Shown here: positions 34,785 through 44,714 of the stretch, piece after piece
Position numbering within the stretch: position 1 is the stretch's first letter
Layout of the letters: every line of letters starts with the position of its first letter
Assembly: GCA_040219025.1 (NCBI GenBank)
Contig: JAVJTE010000025.1
Span: 100,856-164,855 of the forward strand
DNA length: 64,000 bases
Origin: HT1-32 sp040219025
GTDB taxonomy: Bacteria > Pseudomonadota > Alphaproteobacteria > Rhodospirillales > HT1-32
Reading direction: 5' to 3'
Notes under the pieces: model-generated
Database searches by the model: none
What the model was told of the DNA's origin: nothing
What the model saw: the letters and a program-made list of their open reading frames with translations, nothing else
Program-made: the position numbers and the translations under genes

Positions 34785-36317
34785 TCAAAGCGGGATATTG
34801 CCGTGCTTGCGCCACGGATTCTCGATCTTCTTGTTACGCAACATTGCCAGCGCCCGGCAGACACGCCGTCTGGTATTCCGGGGCAGGATGACATCGTCGA
34901 TATAGCCCTTCTGGCCGGCAATGAACGGATTCGCGAACTTGTCGCGATATTCCGCCTCGCGCTCTGCGATCTTGGCCGCATCGCCGATATCTTCACGGAA
35001 GATGATCTCCACCGCACCTTTTGGTCCCATCACGGCGATTTCTGCCGTGGGCCAGGCGTAATTGACATCACCCCGCAGATGCTTCGATGCCATGACGTCA
35101 TAGGCACCGCCATAGGCCTTGCGGGTGATCAGCGTGACCTTCGGCACGGTACATTCGGCATAGGCATAGAGCAGCTTCGCCCCATGCTTGATGATGCCGT
35201 TATATTCCTGCGAGGTTCCCGGCAGAAAGCCCGGCACATCGACCAGCGTTACAATCGGAATATTGAAGCAGTCACAGAAACGGACAAACCGCGCTGCCTT
35301 CAGCGAGGACGCGATATCAAGGCAACCGGCCAGTACCATCGGCTGATTGGCCACAATACCGACGGTTGAGCCTTCCATCCGGGCAAAGCCTGTCAGGATA
35401 TTGCCGGCATAATCCGGCTGAATTTCAAAGAAATCCCCCTCATCGACCATCTTCAGGATCAACTCCTTCATGTCGTAGGGCTTGTTCGGATTGTCGGGCA
35501 CCAGGCTGTCCAGCGCCAGTTCCGGCCGTTCGGACGGATCGTCTGTCTTCCAGACCGGGGGTTTCTCGCGGTTGTTCGACGGCAGGAAGTCGACAAAACG
35601 GCGCAGGTTCAGCAGCGCCTCGACATCATTCTCAAAGGCAGCATGCGCCACACCGGACTTGCCGCTATGGGTCATCGCACCGCCCAGTTCCTCATGGGTG
35701 ACTTCCTCATGCGTGACCGTCTTGACCACGTCCGGGCCGGTCACAAACATGTAGGAAGTATCTTTCACCATGAAGATGAAATCGGTCATTGCCGGCGAAT
35801 AGACTGCACCGCCGGCACAGGGGCCCATAATCATGGATATCTGCGGCACCACACCGGAGGCCATCACATTGCGCTGGAACACCTCGGCATAGCCCGCCAG
35901 CGACGCCACACCTTCCTGAATCCGGGCACCGCCGGAATCGTTCAGCCCGATCACCGGTGCCCCGACCTTCATCGCCTGATCCATGATCTTGCAGATCTTC
36001 TCGGCATGCGCCTCGCTCAGTGAGCCACCAAATACCGTGAAGTCCTGCGAAAACACAAAGACGGTGCGACCATTGACTGTCCCATGCCCGGTGACCACAC
36101 CATCGCCGGAAACCCGGTTATCGGCCATGCCAAAGTCGGTGCTGCGATGCTCGACGAACATGTCCCACTCTTCGAAACTGTCTTCATCGAGAAACAGATC
36201 GATTCGCTCACGCGCTGTCAGCTTGCCTTTCGCGTGCTGGGCCGCAACCCGGCGCTCTCCACCGCCAGCCCGCGCTGATGCCCGCTTTTCCTCAAGCTGC
36301 TGAATGATGGTCTGCAT
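34785..36317 (-). CDS. pccB: Propionyl-CoA carboxylase beta subunit (carboxyltransferase)
   Basis: This 510-residue subunit transfers the carboxyl group from biotin to propionyl-CoA, giving methylmalonyl-CoA. It has two crotonase-like halves, with SGGARIQEG and GPCAGGAVYSPA in the first and DVPGFLPGTSQEYNGII and RKAYGGAYDVM in the second. The sequence follows the PccB pattern throughout. It opens the operon pccB-pccA-exporter-acyP. With phaC in the same region, the organism can route propionyl-CoA to the TCA cycle or to polymer; this link is an inference. Confidence 0.94.
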   Translation of the reverse strand: MQTIIQQLEEKRASARAGGGERRVAAQHAKGKLTARERIDLFLDEDSFEEWDMFVEHRSTDFGMADNRVSGDGVVTGHGTVNGRTVFVFSQDFTVFGGSLSEAHAEKICKIMDQAMKVGAPVIGLNDSGGARIQEGVASLAGYAEVFQRNVMASGVVPQISMIMGPCAGGAVYSPAMTDFIFMVKDTSYMFVTGPDVVKTVTHEEVTHEELGGAMTHSGKSGVAHAAFENDVEALLNLRRFVDFLPSNNREKPPVWKTDDPSERPELALDSLVPDNPNKPYDMKELILKMVDEGDFFEIQPDYAGNILTGFARMEGSTVGIVANQPMVLAGCLDIASSLKAARFVRFCDCFNIPIVTLVDVPGFLPGTSQEYNGIIKHGAKLLYAYAECTVPKVTLITRKAYGGAYDVMASKHLRGDVNYAWPTAEIAVMGPKGAVEIIFREDIGDAAKIAEREAEYRDKFANPFIAGQKGYIDDVILPRNTRRRVCRALAMLRNKKIENPWRKHGNIPL

Positions 36318-36449
36318 GATAACCCCCGTGATTCCCGAAACCGGCGCAGAGATCGCCTAGCAAACGGTATCGCGGAAATTTCATGGACTGACAAGTGAAC
36401 AGCCGCCCCGAGGACGGCCATTCATCACAAGCGGGGGTCCGCCTGCCTG

Positions 36450-38408
36450 TCAGGCAGAAACCATTTCTTCGAGGAACCCGTCGATTGTCCGGCGCAATGC
36501 GTCCATCTCTTTCGCAAGGCTGGATGAAGCCGACATCACATGCTCCGAGGCATCACCGACTTCAATCGAATTCCGGGACACGTCCCCGAGATGTATACTG
36601 ATCTCCGCTGTCGCCGATGCTGCATGATCCACATTTCTGGAGATCTCCTCGGTCGCAGAACTCTGCTCTTCGACCGCCGCCGATATGGATGTCGAAACGT
36701 TGGAAACCTCACCAATTCTTGAGGATACGGCAGAGATCGAGGTGACGGCCTGACCGACCCGTGACAGCACTTCACCAATCTGGGCGGAAATCTCGTCCGT
36801 TGCCTTCGCCGTCTGGTTGGCCAGGGTTTTCACTTCACTGGCAACAACCGCAAATCCCTTGCCGGCATCACCGGCGCGGGCTGCCTCAATCGTCGCATTC
36901 AGTGCCAGAAGATTGGTCTGCTCGGCAATATCCTGAATGAGGGTGACAACATCACTGATACGTTTGGCGCTCTCGGACAGCGCACTGATCACTTCCTTGC
37001 CGTTCTCAGCCTCGCCAACGGCATCAACAGCCAGGGTTGTTGCATTCATTGTCTGCGCCGATATCTCACGGATGGACGCAGTGAGTTCCTCACTGGCCGC
37101 AGCAACTGTCTGAATATTGGCACTGGTTTCATCCGTCGCCTGGGCCACGCTGCCCACCCGGTCCTTTGAAATATCGGACAGGCGGGTCATGTTTTCGGAT
37201 GTCGTCCGCATTTCTTCAGAGGCGCTGGAGACGGTTGACAGAATACCGACAACGATCGTCCGGAATTCCTCCGTCAGTTTGCGGCGATGCTCGGCACGCT
37301 TCAGACGCTCCTCGATTTCCTGCTGCTCTTTCGCCCGCAGCTGGTCGCCCTCTTCAAGGCGTTCACGAAACAGCAGAAGCGTTTTTCCCATGGCGGCAAT
37401 TTCATCTTTGCCCGCTGTCTCAGGCTGAATATCCTTATTCCCCGCCGATAACTGCTCCATTTCTGATGACAGGGCTGTCAACGGGCGCGAAATCGACCGG
37501 CCGACCAGCTGGCTGACAAGCACGACCACTGTTCCGACCAGCAGGATAAAGGCAATCAGGCCAAACTGAACAACTTCATGGGTATTCTCCAGATCCGCCC
37601 GCGCCGCCTCTGCCTTCTTCAAGACGCTCTCGATAATCCGGTCAGCGACGGGGGATGTTTCTGAAAACAACCGGGATAACGCCGCCGTGTCCTCGATCAG
37701 TTCCAGCCGCAGCCCGGCCAGCCTGTTGAAGTCAGTCTGGTAGGCATTGACCAGCGCCATAATCTCCTGACGCTCTGCCGGTGCAATCCCGACAGCCTCA
37801 AGGTCTTCAGCCAGTTCAGCGCGGCGTTTCTCCAGCTCGGGAATATATTTTGGATTCAGCCGTAGCAGGAAATCCTTTTCATGCCGCCGCATCATGAGCA
37901 GCGTGACCTTCGGACGATATTCGTTGAGGCTGTTCAGTCGGGTTTCAGCTTTGTGCACAGAATTCCGCAGTGTCCCCCGAAGTCCTTCCTCTTCAGAATA
38001 CCCGACCTGCCGCCATGCTCCGACGACTTTCTCGAACTGCTGATCATAAGCCGCGTAGCCGCTCAGAAACAGTCTGATATCAGAGCTTTGATCAGGCGAC
38101 AGCGCTTCAAGCTGCTTGAGCAGCTCGCCGACATCCGCGCTGATCTGGCGATGGCTTTCGGAGTATTTTTCATCCAGCCGCAGCAGGAAGTCTTTCTCAG
38201 CCCTCCGGGCGAGCAGAAAATTCTCGGAAAGTGTTCTTGTCACCAGCGCCGCTTCGTCAGACCGGTCCCGAACCTGCTGGATGCCGGCCTCATACCACCT
38301 GACGGCGAAATAGCCTGAAGCAACGAGTAGCAGCCCGACAAATGACAGGGCAGAGATCAGGCCGGTTTTTCGGGCGATCGGCCAGTTCGCCAGAAATCTT
38401 TTACGCAT
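36450..38408 (-). CDS. Transmembrane chemoreceptor with HBM sensor domain
   Basis: This 652-residue receptor has membrane helices at about 15-37 and 282-303. Between them is a helical bimodular (HBM) domain marked by two copies of the motif EKDFLLRL (71-78 and 177-184). A HAMP domain follows (about 304-356), then the signalling coiled coil with EQTNLLALNATIEAARAGDAG. HBM domains in Pseudomonas bind organic acids of the TCA cycle; the ligand here is unknown. The gene stands alone, with 132 bases to pccB. Confidence 0.93.
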   Translation of the reverse strand: MRKRFLANWPIARKTGLISALSFVGLLLVASGYFAVRWYEAGIQQVRDRSDEAALVTRTLSENFLLARRAEKDFLLRLDEKYSESHRQISADVGELLKQLEALSPDQSSDIRLFLSGYAAYDQQFEKVVGAWRQVGYSEEEGLRGTLRNSVHKAETRLNSLNEYRPKVTLLMMRRHEKDFLLRLNPKYIPELEKRRAELAEDLEAVGIAPAERQEIMALVNAYQTDFNRLAGLRLELIEDTAALSRLFSETSPVADRIIESVLKKAEAARADLENTHEVVQFGLIAFILLVGTVVVLVSQLVGRSISRPLTALSSEMEQLSAGNKDIQPETAGKDEIAAMGKTLLLFRERLEEGDQLRAKEQQEIEERLKRAEHRRKLTEEFRTIVVGILSTVSSASEEMRTTSENMTRLSDISKDRVGSVAQATDETSANIQTVAAASEELTASIREISAQTMNATTLAVDAVGEAENGKEVISALSESAKRISDVVTLIQDIAEQTNLLALNATIEAARAGDAGKGFAVVASEVKTLANQTAKATDEISAQIGEVLSRVGQAVTSISAVSSRIGEVSNVSTSISAAVEEQSSATEEISRNVDHAASATAEISIHLGDVSRNSIEVGDASEHVMSASSSLAKEMDALRRTIDGFLEEMVSA

Positions 38409-38602
38409 TTCAAAATCCTTGAGGTATGTCGGGGGCGCGGAAACTAGCCGGTAATCTCCATTAAGCTATTGTGGTTTTCCACATGGGACGCACGGGTGTC
38501 GTCATTCGGGCCCATCCGGTGACCCCCTCGTCGTTTCCCTGCATTGCGATCATCTGTTGCAGAAACCTTTTCAGGGTTGAAGCGGGCAGCTATACAGCCC
38601 GC

Positions 38603-39190
38603 ATGTCCGATGAATCCAAAAAGCCTTCCGAAAAGCAGCAGCTGATAAAACTGGGCCTGGAAATGGGTCCGCTGCTGCTGTTTTTCGTCATCAACTCGAT
38701 GTACGGCATCTTTGCCGGAACCGCCGTGCTCGTTATCTCGACGCTGATTTCTCTGGTCGTGTCGAGAATTGTTCTGAAACGCACCCCCGTCATGCCGCTG
38801 GTTGGCGGGGCGTTCATTTTGCTGTTTGGCGGGCTGACGCTGTATTTTGAAGATGATTACTTCATCAAGCTGAAGCCGACGATCGTCAATCTGCTGTTTG
38901 CCGGGGCACTGGCGACCGGATTGCTGCTGGGGCGCAACTGGCTGAAACTGCTGTTTGAAAGCGCGTTTCAGCTTCCCGAGCATATCTGGCGGGTACTGAC
39001 CTGGCGCTGGGCGGGGTTCTTTGTGCTCCTTGCCGTCATCAATGAAGTTGTCTGGCGGACCCAGACGACCGATTTCTGGGTTGCGTTCAAGGTCTGGGGA
39101 ATCATGCCGATCACCATTCTCTTCAGCATGACCCAGTTGCCGCTGATCATGCGCCACCGCACCGACCATCCGGACGAAAAAGACACCTGA
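38603..39190 (+). CDS. yciB: Inner membrane septation protein YciB/IspZ
   Basis: This 195-residue protein has five or six membrane helices and the family motifs LGPLLLFF-like start (LEMGPLLLFFVIN), FIKLKPTIVNLLFA and NEVVWRTQTTDFWVAFK. YciB helps keep the cell envelope and division machinery in order. The ATG at 38603 is chosen as the start of homology; the frame upstream is a leaderless extension without the usual features. The next gene begins one base after the stop. Confidence 0.92.
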   Translation: MSDESKKPSEKQQLIKLGLEMGPLLLFFVINSMYGIFAGTAVLVISTLISLVVSRIVLKRTPVMPLVGGAFILLFGGLTLYFEDDYFIKLKPTIVNLLFAGALATGLLLGRNWLKLLFESAFQLPEHIWRVLTWRWAGFFVLLAVINEVVWRTQTTDFWVAFKVWGIMPITILFSMTQLPLIMRHRTDHPDEKDT

Positions 39191-39191
39191 A

Positions 39192-40115
39192 ATGACAATC
39201 CGGCGCGAGGGCAGCCTTGTCGGAACCCTGTTCCCCTATGCGCTGCTGATCATGACCAACATCTTCTGGGCGGGAAACTCGCTGATCGGTCGCGGGCTGG
39301 CCGATCATCTGCCACCGGTCGGGCTGGCCTGGTGGCGCTGGACCATCGCCGCCCTGCTGCTGACACCTTTTGCCGGGATAACCCTGTGGCGGCAACGACG
39401 GCTGATCGCGGCCAACTGGCGTGTCGTCGCCACCCTCTCCTTCTTCGGCATCGCCTGCTACAACACCTTCGTCTACAGCGCCCTGCAGACCACCTCGGTC
39501 ATCAACACCGTGATGATGATCTGTGCGACCCCGGCGATCATTCTGCTGATCAGCCGGTTCGGGTTTCAGGAAACCGTGCGCCCCCGGCAATGGGCCGGTG
39601 CTCTGGTCTCGCTTGTCGGAGTTGGCGTGCTCATAACACGGGGCGAACTGGCGCGGCTGCTGGAGCTGGAATTTCATGCCGGTGATTTTCTGGCCCTGAT
39701 CGCGGCTGCGTCCTGGGCGATCTATTCGTCACTGCTGCGCCGGAAACCCTCCGGCGTCTCTCCCCACGCTTTCGTTCTGGTGACATTCTGGCTCGGCAGC
39801 CTGTTCCTGCTGCCGGTCTATCTTCTGGAAACCGCCTCCGGTTTCCCGGTTTCCTTCGACAGCACCACAATCTGGGCGGTCGCCTATGTTTCCGTCTTTG
39901 CCTCGCTGGCCTGCTATTTCATGTGGAATGCGGCTGTCGGCTATGTCGGCGCGAACACGGCGGGGGCCTTCTTTTACCTGTTCCCGGTCTTCTCCAGCAT
40001 CGCCGCCCTGATTGTACTGCGGGAACATCCGCAACTCTATCACGCGGCCGGTGCGGCCTGCGTGTTCATCGGGATCTTCCTGATTGTCCGCAAGGGACGT
40101 CAGCCGGCCCGGTAG
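39192..40115 (+). CDS. EamA/DMT-family transporter
   Basis: This 307-residue membrane protein has ten hydrophobic segments in two EamA repeats (about 15-145 and 160-300). Such proteins export amino acids, drugs or metabolites. The NIFWAGNSLIGRGLADHLPP opening and WRWTIAALLLTPF fit the RhaT/EamA group. It lies one base after yciB, so the two are coupled. Its 3' end overlaps the convergent ATP12 gene by 16 bases. Substrate is unknown. Confidence 0.9.
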   Translation: MTIRREGSLVGTLFPYALLIMTNIFWAGNSLIGRGLADHLPPVGLAWWRWTIAALLLTPFAGITLWRQRRLIAANWRVVATLSFFGIACYNTFVYSALQTTSVINTVMMICATPAIILLISRFGFQETVRPRQWAGALVSLVGVGVLITRGELARLLELEFHAGDFLALIAAASWAIYSSLLRRKPSGVSPHAFVLVTFWLGSLFLLPVYLLETASGFPVSFDSTTIWAVAYVSVFASLACYFMWNAAVGYVGANTAGAFFYLFPVFSSIAALIVLREHPQLYHAAGAACVFIGIFLIVRKGRQPAR

Positions 40116-40798
40116 AGCTGCAGAAACCGTTCTGCCGCCAGAATTTCGTCACTGATTGATTTCCGGCGGTCTTCCGCTTCGTAATCAAGCCCCCAGCGTT
40201 CAATCTGGAAGGTCTCGTCCAGCACCGCCGCCTCGAAAGCCTGCCTGCCACTCAGATGACCCTCTGACAGGGCCAGGGCAATCACCAGAGAGCCGGTAAG
40301 CGCCGTCACCGTCGACAGGGCCGCCATCGCAAAATCGTCCTGTGCGTTCACCGCATCGGCAAACCGGGCCATTGCCTCCGGAGGCTGCTCTACAGCGGTG
40401 ATCCCCGCTGTCACGACCAGTCCCGTCCCGTACCGGGATTTCGACCAGTCAAGCAGCGGCTGCCAGACCTCGTTCTGTCGCAGGGTCAGGTCAACCGGCT
40501 GATCCGCCCGGTAACAGACCAGGTCGCTGCCCGCATAGGCGGCAATCTGTCCGGCAATCGCGGCCCTTTCTTCGGCGACACGGTCAAGCGCGGTCGCCGC
40601 CAGCTGCATCATCGGCATGGAATGCGGTTTGATTAATTCGCCCTGCGCCGCCCACTCCCCCGCAATCGCCTGCCCCAGCGCCGCGGAAGGTACGGTGAGA
40701 GATTTGCGCAAGGGGGTTTTGACAACCCGTCCGTCCAGTTCGATCTGGTGGCCGCCATCCCGCCGGACAGCGGCCACATCCTTGTAGAAACGCTTCAA
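40100..40798 (-). CDS. ATP12-family F1-ATPase assembly chaperone
   Basis: This 232-residue protein matches ATP12 proteins, which in mitochondria and alphaproteobacteria help assemble F1-ATP synthase alpha subunits. Motifs seen are RFYKDVAAV at the start, DGRVVKTPLRKSLTVPS, WAAQGELIKPHSMPMMQLAATALDRV (quoted in part) and DLVCYRADQP. It starts two bases after the AsmA stop codon and closes the HAD-AsmA-ATP12 unit. Confidence 0.93.
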   Translation of the reverse strand: MKRFYKDVAAVRRDGGHQIELDGRVVKTPLRKSLTVPSAALGQAIAGEWAAQGELIKPHSMPMMQLAATALDRVAEERAAIAGQIAAYAGSDLVCYRADQPVDLTLRQNEVWQPLLDWSKSRYGTGLVVTAGITAVEQPPEAMARFADAVNAQDDFAMAALSTVTALTGSLVIALALSEGHLSGRQAFEAAVLDETFQIERWGLDYEAEDRRKSISDEILAAERFLQLYRAG

Positions 40799-40800
40799 GA

Positions 40801-42873
40801 TCAGTTACCGAAAAGGCCCTTCAGCTTGTTGCCGACACCTTCAACAGCATCCTTGACGGCGGGTGCACCGCCATCGCCGCCGGAAGCACCGCCGCCGCTC
40901 AGGCCTTCTGTGACGCCCTTCAGGGCATCGGTCGCCCCCTTCACGGCACCATCAACGCCCGGAAGATTACCCGTGAGGTTGCCAAGCAGGCTTTTTGTCC
41001 CTGCCTTGAACTTCCGGTAACAATCATTGTCCTGATCCGGCTGGCCCTTGCCGAGCAGGGCATTCAGCGGGCTTGGCAGCACCGCCCAGCCCGGCTGTGC
41101 CAGGGTCCCGTTCACATCAAGGTCAACCAGTGACGCCAGGCTGGCGACGCTGGTATTCTTCGAGGCAGAGGAAACCCGCAGATCCAGAACCTCGCTGCCG
41201 AGATTGACATTGCCGGATCCGATCACGCCCAGACCTGCCGTGTCGAACACCAGCGCGCGGCTGGTGGCCAGGCCGTTCTGGATATCAAACCGGGAAATCA
41301 TGCAGTTGACCTGCAACTGGTCCGACTTGTCGACCCAGGGCATTGCAGCGGAGAAAACATTGGAGGTCAGGAACGGCAGATAATCATTGTTGATCCGCCC
41401 CTCACCCATGCTGATCAGACTGCGGCCATTCAGCGACGCCATGATTGCTGCCACCGACTTTCCGGACCCGGATGCCGAGACCGAAATATCCAGCAGCCCG
41501 CTGATATGCTCGGTGCCGGTCGCTTCCTTGACCGCCTGGCCGAGATTGACCCCTTTCATATCAAGATTTGTCTGCAGCACCGGCGTTGCCTGACGGGCAT
41601 CCAGCAGCAGATCACCGCTGATACCTGCGCCACCGAAACCGGCAGCAATCGGCTTGATCGCCAGCCGGCCATTATCAAGCGCCAGCTTGACGACAACCTC
41701 ATGAAGCACATAGCCGCCCTGGGCAATGATTTCCTTCGCGCGGTAATTGATTGATGCATCAGCCGCCTTCAGGCCGTCCAGCGCCAGCGGATCGGACGGG
41801 AATACCTTGCCGGTCGTATTGGCCGGCGCTTCTGCCTTTGCCTCGCCGTCAGACGGCGGTGTGACATCTTCAAGACGGAACTTGTCCGATTTCAGATCAA
41901 CCGTGATTGCAGGCCGGGGACCGCCAAGGCGAACCTGAACCTGGCCGGAGGCATCGCTTTCCGCAATTTTCACGGCAAGGTCGCTGATCTCGAAGGTCTG
42001 CGGTGCCGGATCGGAAAGCCGGCCGGTAACCGTGATCGGTCCCAGCTTCGGCACGGGTGACCCCGCCAGCTCGGAAAGAGTCGATGTATCGGGAATCGAA
42101 ACCGAGAGTTTCAGGTTGATCCCGGCTCCTTCCTTGGGCCGCTGAATCTGGCCTTCGATGGAAATCTCCGCACCACCGGCCTCCGCCGTCAGCAGCACCG
42201 GATAGGGATCCCCGGCAAGGGCCGTCTCCACAGAACCCAGCGTTCCCTCGGCTTCAAAGACGTTCCCGTTATAGTTTCCGGCCAGTTCCATCTTCATCGG
42301 CGCGTTGAAGCCGTCGGTACTGGTGAGCAACTTGTCGATGACAATCGACTGGGTAACGCCTGACTTGCCGTCCTTGTAGACCAGCTTTGAATTCTCGATC
42401 TGGACAAGTTCGACGACCGGCTGGATGGCCATGCCACCGGAAGACTCCTGCGTTGTTGCAGGCGCGGTCTTGGCAGCGCCGTCACCGAACTGGAAGTTGA
42501 ACAGTCCGTCCTTGTCTGATTCGATCAGGATATCAGCCCCGACCAGCACAAGCTTGTCGATCTTTGCCTGGCTGCTGAGCAGCGGCAGCAGTTCGATATG
42601 AGCCTCGAACCGCTCTACCTTCATCATCTCCGGGCGGGAGCCCCATGCCGCGTTCTGAAAACTGACGTTGGAGACCTGAAGCGACGGATCGAGCGACAGA
42701 TGCAGGTCCAGATCGCCACCGATCACCAGATCACGTCCCGTGGCTTCCTTTACCTTCTCGGCAATCAGGTCCTTGTATTGATTGAAATCGATGGTCGAAA
42801 CGTAAATGGCGCCGATGGCGATGGCGATAACCAGTACAGCCATTAGCCCGATCAGAATTTTGACGATACGCAT
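40801..42873 (-). CDS. AsmA-family protein
   Basis: This 690-residue protein has one N-terminal membrane helix (about 5-25) and a large periplasmic part. The AsmA pattern is clear: FDFNQYK-like opening (IDFNQYKDLI), TGRDLVIGGDLDLHLSL, and a C-terminal conserved stretch FDIQNGLATSRALVFDTAGLGVIGSGNVNL (quoted in part: GLGVIGSGNVNL). AsmA-like proteins take part in lipid transport to, or assembly of, the outer membrane. It lies three bases after the HAD gene. A Gly/Ala-rich tail of about 60 residues ends the protein. Confidence 0.9.
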   Translation of the reverse strand: MRIVKILIGLMAVLVIAIAIGAIYVSTIDFNQYKDLIAEKVKEATGRDLVIGGDLDLHLSLDPSLQVSNVSFQNAAWGSRPEMMKVERFEAHIELLPLLSSQAKIDKLVLVGADILIESDKDGLFNFQFGDGAAKTAPATTQESSGGMAIQPVVELVQIENSKLVYKDGKSGVTQSIVIDKLLTSTDGFNAPMKMELAGNYNGNVFEAEGTLGSVETALAGDPYPVLLTAEAGGAEISIEGQIQRPKEGAGINLKLSVSIPDTSTLSELAGSPVPKLGPITVTGRLSDPAPQTFEISDLAVKIAESDASGQVQVRLGGPRPAITVDLKSDKFRLEDVTPPSDGEAKAEAPANTTGKVFPSDPLALDGLKAADASINYRAKEIIAQGGYVLHEVVVKLALDNGRLAIKPIAAGFGGAGISGDLLLDARQATPVLQTNLDMKGVNLGQAVKEATGTEHISGLLDISVSASGSGKSVAAIMASLNGRSLISMGEGRINNDYLPFLTSNVFSAAMPWVDKSDQLQVNCMISRFDIQNGLATSRALVFDTAGLGVIGSGNVNLGSEVLDLRVSSASKNTSVASLASLVDLDVNGTLAQPGWAVLPSPLNALLGKGQPDQDNDCYRKFKAGTKSLLGNLTGNLPGVDGAVKGATDALKGVTEGLSGGGASGGDGGAPAVKDAVEGVGNKLKGLFGN

Positions 42874-42876
42874 TCT

Positions 42877-43542
42877 TCAATCCTTCAATACTTGTGCAGC
42901 CAGTATTGGCAGTTCGGCGACCGTGCGGGCAATTCCTTGCGCCCCGCACCTGCTTAACTCTTCCGCCGGGTGATATCCCCACGACACCCCGATCGACCGC
43001 GTACCCGCGTTCCTAGCCATTAGCATATCAAAGCTGGTATCGCCAATGACAACACTGGTCTGCGCCCCTGATCCGGCTTCCGCCATCGCATCGCGGACAA
43101 TCGAAGGGTCCGGCTTGCCGGGCCCGTCATCGGCTGTCTTCAGGGTCACGAACCGGTCTCCCAGACCAAACCTGTCGAGCACGTCCCGCAATCCGCTCCG
43201 GCTTTTGCCGGTCGCAATACCCAGAACCCAGCCGAGTTGTTCAAACTGTGCCAGCATTTCCGGAACGCCGTCATACAGCGCATCTTTCAGATCAGGGTCT
43301 TGGTGTATGGCGACAAAGGCCTGCCGATAGCTTTCACACAACGCGCCAATCCGCTCTGCCGGCAGGGCCGGTGCGAGGCGGCGAATTGCCTCGTCCAGGC
43401 GCAGACCGACAATGGCCCGGACAGCTGTCGCATCGGGCGGCTGGAGGGCCTGCTCCGCAAACGCCTGATGCATCGACGCCACGATACTGTACTGACTGTC
43501 AACCAGGGTGCCGTCACAATCAAACAGCGCCAGTCGATTCAT
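42877..43542 (-). CDS. HAD-superfamily phosphatase, phosphoglycolate phosphatase-like
   Basis: This 221-residue protein has the HAD motifs in order: FDCDGTLVDSQ (nucleophile Asp and acid Asp), GIATGKSRSGL (motif II), KPDPSIV (motif III Lys) and VIGDTSFDMLMARNAG (motif IV). A four-helix cap between motifs I and II fits the Gph/PGMB group. In related species a gene of this type lies between rluC and the ATP12 gene; here rluC is separated by the OmpA-like lipoprotein gene. The substrate is uncertain. Confidence 0.9.
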   Translation of the reverse strand: MNRLALFDCDGTLVDSQYSIVASMHQAFAEQALQPPDATAVRAIVGLRLDEAIRRLAPALPAERIGALCESYRQAFVAIHQDPDLKDALYDGVPEMLAQFEQLGWVLGIATGKSRSGLRDVLDRFGLGDRFVTLKTADDGPGKPDPSIVRDAMAEAGSGAQTSVVIGDTSFDMLMARNAGTRSIGVSWGYHPAEELSRCGAQGIARTVAELPILAAQVLKD

Positions 43543-43732
43543 TCTGTTGATCTCATCGTTGTATTGGTCCGGGGAAATACACGCAAATTGCCAAATTCAT
43601 TGTTCATTTCTGTTACACTGTGGTACCAGATTCAGACTGTCGACAAGGCTCGGTGCGAATTTTGTTTGCTGGGGAACCTTGATGCAGACGACCTTGCCTG
43701 AACGCAAAGACATCTTTGAGGAGGAATTCAAG

Positions 43733-44581
43733 ATGAACATGATGAAAATTCTATGTGCGGGCGCCGCAGCGTCCTTACTGGCTGCCTGCGGAACGCTGGA
43801 CGTTGAATCGGCGCGCAAGGCACCGAATAACGGTAGCGAATTTGCCAAAGCCCTGCAGGCCGAATATGTCGGTCTGGCGCAGGCTGAATATGACGAGCAG
43901 GACTGGAGCGACACCACCTTCTTCCTGGAAAAAGCGCTGGCTGTTGCCGGTGGTGCCGATGTCGGGCCGCAGGAAATCTCTGGTCGTGATCTGCCTGCCG
44001 ACCGCATTCCGGTACTGACCGGTGCCCGTGATCGTCTGCTGGCTGCCTTGACCGCCGGTGGTCCTGCCAAAGCACCGCTGTCTGCTGCCAAGGCACAGGC
44101 CGGTTTCGATTGCTGGATGCAGGAACAGGAAGAAAACATTCAGCCTAAAGATATCGAAGCCTGCATGAAAATGTACACGTCTGCGATCGAGAAGGTTGAA
44201 GCTGCACTGCAGCCCGTCCCGGCTCCGACATCATCCCTGCCGCCGGTTCCGGGTCCGTACACGGTTTACTTCGGTTACAACGAGAACAGCCTCAGCGATG
44301 CCGCGGCTGCGATCGTTGCCAAAGCTGCCAAGGAAGGTTCTGACGCGAAGGTGACCGACGTGGTTGTTCGTGGCTATGCCGACCGTTCCGGCAACATTAG
44401 CTACAACGAAGCGCTCGGCTATGAGCGTGCCTATTCCGTCATCCAGGCCCTCGAAGAAAACGGCCTGAAGGCAGACAACTTCATGCCGCAGAGCCTCGGC
44501 GAAAGCGCCAATGAAGTACCGACCGCCGACGGGAAGAAAGAAGCCCGCAACCGCCGTGCGGTGATTCTGTTCTCCCGCTGA
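43733..44581 (+). CDS. OmpA-family lipoprotein
   Basis: This 282-residue protein has a lipobox (LLAACGT, about 14-20), a helical middle (residues about 30-160) and a C-terminal OmpA peptidoglycan-binding domain with VYFGYNENSLSD, VVRGYADRSGNISYNEALGYERA (quoted in part) and ARNRRAVILF. It probably links the outer membrane to the wall. A strong GAGGAGG site precedes the ATG, and a clean terminator follows, so it is a single-gene unit that is probably well expressed. Confidence 0.88.
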   Translation: MNMMKILCAGAAASLLAACGTLDVESARKAPNNGSEFAKALQAEYVGLAQAEYDEQDWSDTTFFLEKALAVAGGADVGPQEISGRDLPADRIPVLTGARDRLLAALTAGGPAKAPLSAAKAQAGFDCWMQEQEENIQPKDIEACMKMYTSAIEKVEAALQPVPAPTSSLPPVPGPYTVYFGYNENSLSDAAAAIVAKAAKEGSDAKVTDVVVRGYADRSGNISYNEALGYERAYSVIQALEENGLKADNFMPQSLGESANEVPTADGKKEARNRRAVILFSR

Positions 44582-44600
44582 TCCGGGCGTCAGATACGAG

Positions 44601-44631
44601 AAAAGGGCGACCTTCGGGTCGCCCTTTTTTT
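44601..44631 (+). terminator. Rho-independent terminator after the OmpA-like gene
   Basis: AAGGGCGACC and GGTCGCCCTT pair across a TTCG tetraloop and are followed by a run of T. It lies 20 bases after the stop codon and is the clearest terminator in the window. Confidence 0.95.
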
Positions 44632-44714
44632 ATGCTGATATCTATCTTCCGGAACGCCGGAGGACGTGTTTGTATTGCGCCGGAGTGACCGCTCCGGTCT
44701 GAATACAGAACGCT

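Noticed and set aside
43543..43732. Promoter before the OmpA-like lipoprotein gene (TTGCCA and TTACAC)
   Set aside because: The spacing is 19 bases and the -10 box is poor. A promoter must exist here, but this pair is not convincing.
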